Positions 60,497-64,000 of a stretch of DNA of 64,000 nt are shown here, one piece after another. The DNA is from Jaminaea rosea (Eukaryota; Basidiomycota; Exobasidiomycetes; Microstromatales): positions 2,189,496 to 2,253,495 of the forward strand of contig NW_020289975.1 of the NCBI RefSeq assembly GCF_003144245.1. Direction: 5' to 3'. The position numbers and the translations under genes are program-made. Position 1 is the stretch's first letter. Every line of letters begins with the position of its first letter. A model generated the notes under the pieces. The model was not told the origin of the DNA. It worked only from the letters and a program-made list of their open reading frames with translations, and ran no database searches.

Positions 60497-61932
60497 ATGG
60501 CACAGAACGGCAAGGCTATCCTCCCCGAGGGCCACTTCCTCTTCACCTCGTGAGTGCGGTCCAGCGAGCAGCGAGAACCATGTCGCTCTCTTCCCTCGAT
60601 GCCAATGTCCATGCACTGACCTGCCCCCTCCATCATCTGTGCCCACCCTTCGCTCTCACGCAGCGAGTCAGTCGGAGAGGGTCACCCAGACAAGATCTGT
60701 GACCAGGTCTCGGATGCCATCCTCGATGCCTGCCTTGCCCAGGACCCCAACTCCAAGGTCGCCTGCGAGACTGCCTCCAAGACTGGTATGATCATGGTCT
60801 TCGGTGAGATTACCACCAAGGCTCAGCTCGACTACCAGAAGATCATCCGTAACACCATCAAGGGTGAGCAATCGGCGTTGCAGAGGCAAAGGCTAGTTAT
60901 GTCGGCTCATCAGTCTCTCCCACCCTCATGCCCGCAGAGATTGGCTACGACGACTCGGAGAAGGGCTTCGACTACAAGACGTGCAACGTCCTCGTCGCCA
61001 TTGAGCAGCAGTCGCCCGACATCGCCCAGGGTCTTGACCACGGTGACATTGAGAACCACGGTGCCGGAGACCAGTGAGTAGCGCGCAGTCGAAAACGACC
61101 CTTGATGCTTATCGCTCATGTCATGACCACACTTTCATCTGCGCGCAGGGGCATCATGTTCGGCTACGCTACCGACGAGACCCCCGAGCTCATGCCCCTC
61201 ACCCTCTCTCTCGCCCACAAGCTCAATGCTGCCCTCGCCGTCGCTCGCCGCAACGGCACTCTCGGCTGGCTCCGCCCTGACTCTAAGACTCAGGTCACCG
61301 TCGAGTACAAGAAGGACGGTGGTGCCCTCATCCCCGTCCGCGTCGACACCGTCGTCGTCTCGACGCAGCACGCCGAGGAGATTTCGACTGAGGAGCTCCG
61401 CAAGCAAGTCCTCGAGAAGGTCGTTAAGCAGGTCATCCCTGCCAAGTACATTGACGAGCGCACCGTCTACCACATCCAGCCCTCTGGCCGTTTCGTCATT
61501 GGTGGTCCCCAGGGTGATGCCGGTCTCACTGGCCGTAAGATCATCGTCGACACTTACGGTGGTTGGGGTGCCCACGGTGGTGGTGCTTTCTCCGGCAAGG
61601 ACTTCTCCAAGGTCGACCGATCGGGTGCTTACATCAACCGTCTCATCGCCAAGTCCATTGTCGCTTCTGGCCTCGCTCGCCGTGTCCTCGTCCAGTCGGC
61701 CTACGCCATCGGTGTCGCTCGCCCCGTCGGTCTCTTCGTCGAGACCTACGGCACCTCGAAGCACTCGGACTCTGACCTCGTCAACCTCATCGAGAAGAAC
61801 TTCGACTTGCGTCCCGGAGTCATGGTCAAGACCCTCGACCTCCAGAAGCCCATCTACCGCAAGACGGCTGCTTACGGTCACTTCGGTCACGACGACTACT
61901 CGTGGGAGAAGCCCGTCTCTCTCAAGTTCTAA
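60497..61932 (+). CDS. SAM: S-adenosylmethionine synthetase
   Basis: Makes S-adenosylmethionine from methionine and ATP in the cytosol. Exons 60497-60549, 60664-60863, 60938-61073 and 61149-61932 (introns 114, 74 and 75 nt) give 390 aa, the usual length. Signature motifs: [17 protein letters not shown] across the first junction, [22 protein letters not shown] across the third junction (the methionine-binding hexapeptide region), and the P-loop-like [15 protein letters not shown]. It ends [21 protein letters not shown]. Extreme codon bias (Gly, Val, Leu and Ser codons ending in C) indicates high expression and explains the long antisense open frame. Confidence 0.98.
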
Positions 61933-62582
61933 GCGCGCGATGCGCTGCTACATCAGGAGAGGTCTTTTGGCTCGGACTCGGCTCGACTAGAGGTCTCAAC
62001 ATCCCTAGTCGTCCGTAGCTCTCGATCCCATCTGCGCGCACTCTCCTCCCTTTCCTTCTTCTCTACTCTCCGCTAGACCACCTACGTCGTCGGCCCAACA
62101 AACATCCTCTGCAGGGCCGCCGCATACCTCCCTATCTCCTCCTCCTCCTACTCCTCGCCTTTTCAGCATCATATATTTTCGTTCGTTTGTCACATATCAG
62201 TATTGGGGCTTCAACCGCCAATGTAATACCATCAAATACAGCTAGCTTCCAGCAGTCGTGTGAGCATCGCGCTCGATCTCCAAGCGGTGTGAGTGATGAG
62301 CTCGTTGATTGCCAGCGAGCGGTCAAGCGGCAAACTGCATCCCTACCATCACCCGTATACGACTCGCCATGGCGTCCATCTGGGATCAATGATCAGCCGC
62401 TCTGCAGCTCAGCGACATCATAGCCAGGGAGAGAAGCCGCAGTATCAACGACAAGAGCGAGGCACAGCACGTCAGGGCGCCTAGCCTCATCGATCCGGCA
62501 ATGTCCTCGCCGTCGTCGCGTCTCATTCTGAACTTCACCGGCGTTCAAGAGCATGTGCTATCGTGCTCGACGCAAATGCATT
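61933..62582. other. Intergenic, convergent 3' ends
   Basis: 650 bases between SAM synthetase and Vps68, which converge. A pyrimidine-rich stretch (about 62035-62165) probably belongs to the SAM synthetase 3' UTR. No gene was recognised. Confidence 0.5.
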
Positions 62583-63298
62583 CTAGATCGTAAGGTTGTA
62601 GTCGTACTCCCCCTCCGTCTGCTGTGCAATCCAAAGCGAGATGGTCGAGAGCATGAGGGCCGTGTTCTGTGTGTGCGTGGGCAGAAGAGCACGATGCGGT
62701 GTCAGCTTCTCCGTCTCGATAGCCTTGTCTCCTCAATGTGCCTACACACCTGCGCGACGTTCGCGACACCGTAGTACTCCGGGTAGCCAGGCACGAGGTA
62801 CTTGACGACCAACACCGTGATGCTCCCTGCCAAACCGCCAGCCATGAGGGCAAATCCAATGAAGAGGAACAGCTTAGCCCGCCACATAGTCGCGTCACCC
62901 GCAAATGCTCCCCCTCCCCCACCACCGCCGCCACCGAACAATGCCCCACCAAGGCCTGCTTCTGCAAGCAAGCTCTTATCAATCAGATTTACCACTATCA
63001 TCCCCAGCGTCCCGCAAATCCCAGGGATCCAGTCTGCGAAGGAGACGACTACCTCCGGTTTCCCGTCCCATGGCTCACCGCGTCCTACGCCTGGAGGAGG
63101 GCGAGCAGAGATGGACGACAGGATGACTGCGTCGAGGAAAGTCCACCAACCGATGGCGAAGAGAGCCCCGGAGAGGTAGATGCCTAGTGTGCGCTTCGAG
63201 AAGAGGGAGGTGAGCCATGTCGGGAGGAGATGGGTGGGAAGAGGGACGAGACAGACACGACGGTTAGAGTCGTATCCACGGGATCGCGAGTAGGACAT
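62583..63298 (-). CDS. VPS68: Vps68/TMEM50 (UPF0220) membrane protein
   Basis: Exons 63298-62750 and 62666-62583 (83-nt intron with a GTGTGT donor) give 210 aa. Four hydrophobic spans: GIYLSGALFAIGWWTFLDAVI, GICGTLGMIVVNLI, LFLFIGFALMAGGLAGSI and the spliced TALMLSTISLWIA. The second exon ends IAQQTEGEYDYNLTI, matching the conserved C-terminus of Vps68/TMEM50. The family acts in vacuolar and endosomal sorting; in yeast it associates with Vps55. A run of nine or ten Gly sits in the loop before the third span. The start MSYSRSRGYDS is the first reasonable ATG, and an upstream frame extension is not needed. It is divergent from the next gene, 218 bases between starts. Confidence 0.88.
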
Positions 63299-63516
63299 GG
63301 CGGTGGCGAAGAGAAGGAGGTAATGGTTGAAGGTGCGAGGGAGGAAAGGAGGGAAGGGACGGCGAGGTGTGGAGAAGAGCCCTCGCGGATGCCGTCGTCC
63401 TGAGCCCGCACGCGACGACGGCTTTGGCACTGGCCTTCTGCTTCCGCCTTGCTCAAATCGCGTTTGGGAGCCTCTGCACATTTCTTCCTCTTCTCACACG
63501 ACAATTCAGCATCAAC

Positions 63517-64000
63517 ATGCCAGAAGCCTCTTCGTCCAAGGCAGCGGCAACCTCTTCTTCGTCCTCATCAACGGAGGCGATGAAGATCTTGTCAGTCGGC
63601 CCCGCACGAGGCAACATCACCGGTCTGGTGTCCAAGACTGCCGCCATCCAGGCAAAGCACGGGCCCTTTGATGCCCTCTTCGTCACTGGAGACTTCTTTG
63701 GCAGTGATGACGAGCTCAATGAAGACGAGCAGCGCCTTTTGGACGGTCAAATGACCCTTCCGATGCCTACATACGTGGGCTACGGGAGAGCAAGACCGCC
63801 CAAGCGGGTAAGGGACCTCGTCAAGGCGGAAGAAGATGCAGCGACGACTTCAAATGGCGATAGGCTGCCTACTCGCTTGGCGGACAACCTTTACTGGCTA
63901 GCAAGAGATCAGGTCACTTGGGTATCAAAGGACAAAGCAGATGCGGAAGCGATACGGAGGGCTGCTAGGGCGAGAGGTGGAGACTATGTCGTCGATGAGG
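63517..64000 (+). CDS. DRN1: CWF19L1/Drn1-like protein, 3'-truncated by the window edge
   Basis: The frame from ATG 63517 (MPEASSSKAAATSS) stays open to the end of the window, 161 codons. After a Ser/Ala-rich leader, residues from about 23 read MKILSVGPARGNITGLVSKTA, then AAIQAKHGPFDALFVTGDFFG and PTYVGYG. This matches the N-terminal metallophosphatase-like domain of CWF19L1/Drn1, which in yeast modulates the lariat-debranching enzyme Dbr1. The CwfJ C-terminal domains would lie beyond the window. The stretch around residues 100-160 (Lys/Arg/Asp/Glu/Ala-rich) is less conserved and could include an insert. I see no intron so far. Confidence 0.8.
   Translation, partial: MPEASSSKAAATSSSSSSTEAMKILSVGPARGNITGLVSKTAAIQAKHGPFDALFVTGDFFGSDDELNEDEQRLLDGQMTLPMPTYVGYGRARPPKRVRDLVKAEEDAATTSNGDRLPTRLADNLYWLARDQVTWVSKDKADAEAIRRAARARGGDYVVDE

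Noticed and set aside
61135-61890. 251-aa open frame antisense to SAM synthetase
   Set aside because: Antisense shadow; Asp/Val/Glu-rich without a domain.

Overview
The window is nuclear DNA from a fungus, most likely a basidiomycete. The gene content (Brr2, Set3, Mph1, COG2, Glc8, Nam9, Vps68, a Gga-type adaptor) is fungal. The DNA is GC-rich and compact, about one gene per 2.6 kb. I infer 36 introns of only 62-114 nt, nearly all with GTGAGT/GTGAGC donors. A smut-lineage (Ustilaginomycotina) yeast-like fungus fits, but I cannot name the species. No transposon, tRNA, rRNA, CRISPR or viral relic was found by eye.

Layout: a 5'-truncated FAD dehydrogenase (1-1157); S-adenosylhomocysteine hydrolase (1696-3243, -); a 1.9-kb sparse gap; TFIIA large subunit TOA1 (5150-6124); Golgi tether COG2 (6297-9230, -) divergent from the Mph1/FANCM helicase (9557-14074); a fungal membrane protein (14164-15525, -); a LARP1-like RNA-binding protein (16258-20211, -); the PP1 regulator Glc8 (21209-22257, -); serine hydroxymethyltransferase (22762-24412, -); a second 1.8-kb sparse gap; FMP52-like (26258-27092); Brr2 (27219-33970, -) divergent from Set3 (34405-39798); a Cbp6/UQCC2-like assembly factor (39959-40521, -); gamma-tubulin complex GCP2/Spc97 (40813-44245, -); a Zn2Cys6 factor (44495-47904, -); a GGA adaptor (48226-49971, -) divergent from an Xaa-Pro aminopeptidase (50212-52440); a double-hotdog acyl-CoA thioesterase (52480-54657, -); calnexin (55042-56896, -) divergent from a PITH-domain protein (57413-58368); mitoribosomal Nam9/uS4m (58523-60038, -) divergent from S-adenosylmethionine synthetase (60497-61932); Vps68/TMEM50 (62583-63298, -) divergent from a CWF19L1/Drn1-type protein that runs off the window (63517-64000).

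Most genes are unrelated housekeeping functions. The one theme is the methyl cycle and one-carbon supply: SAH hydrolase, SHMT and SAM synthetase all lie here, though far apart and separated by other genes. Exon structures were worked out by hand from splice signals, reading frame and conserved protein motifs. The less obvious ones are a 5-nt micro-exon in the thioesterase, a hidden second exon in the Cbp6-like gene, an extra 5' exon in GCP2, and three introns whose length is a multiple of three and which contain no stop. I saw no clearly new multi-gene system. The main candidates for a second look are splicing and protein-architecture oddities and the two sparse gaps.
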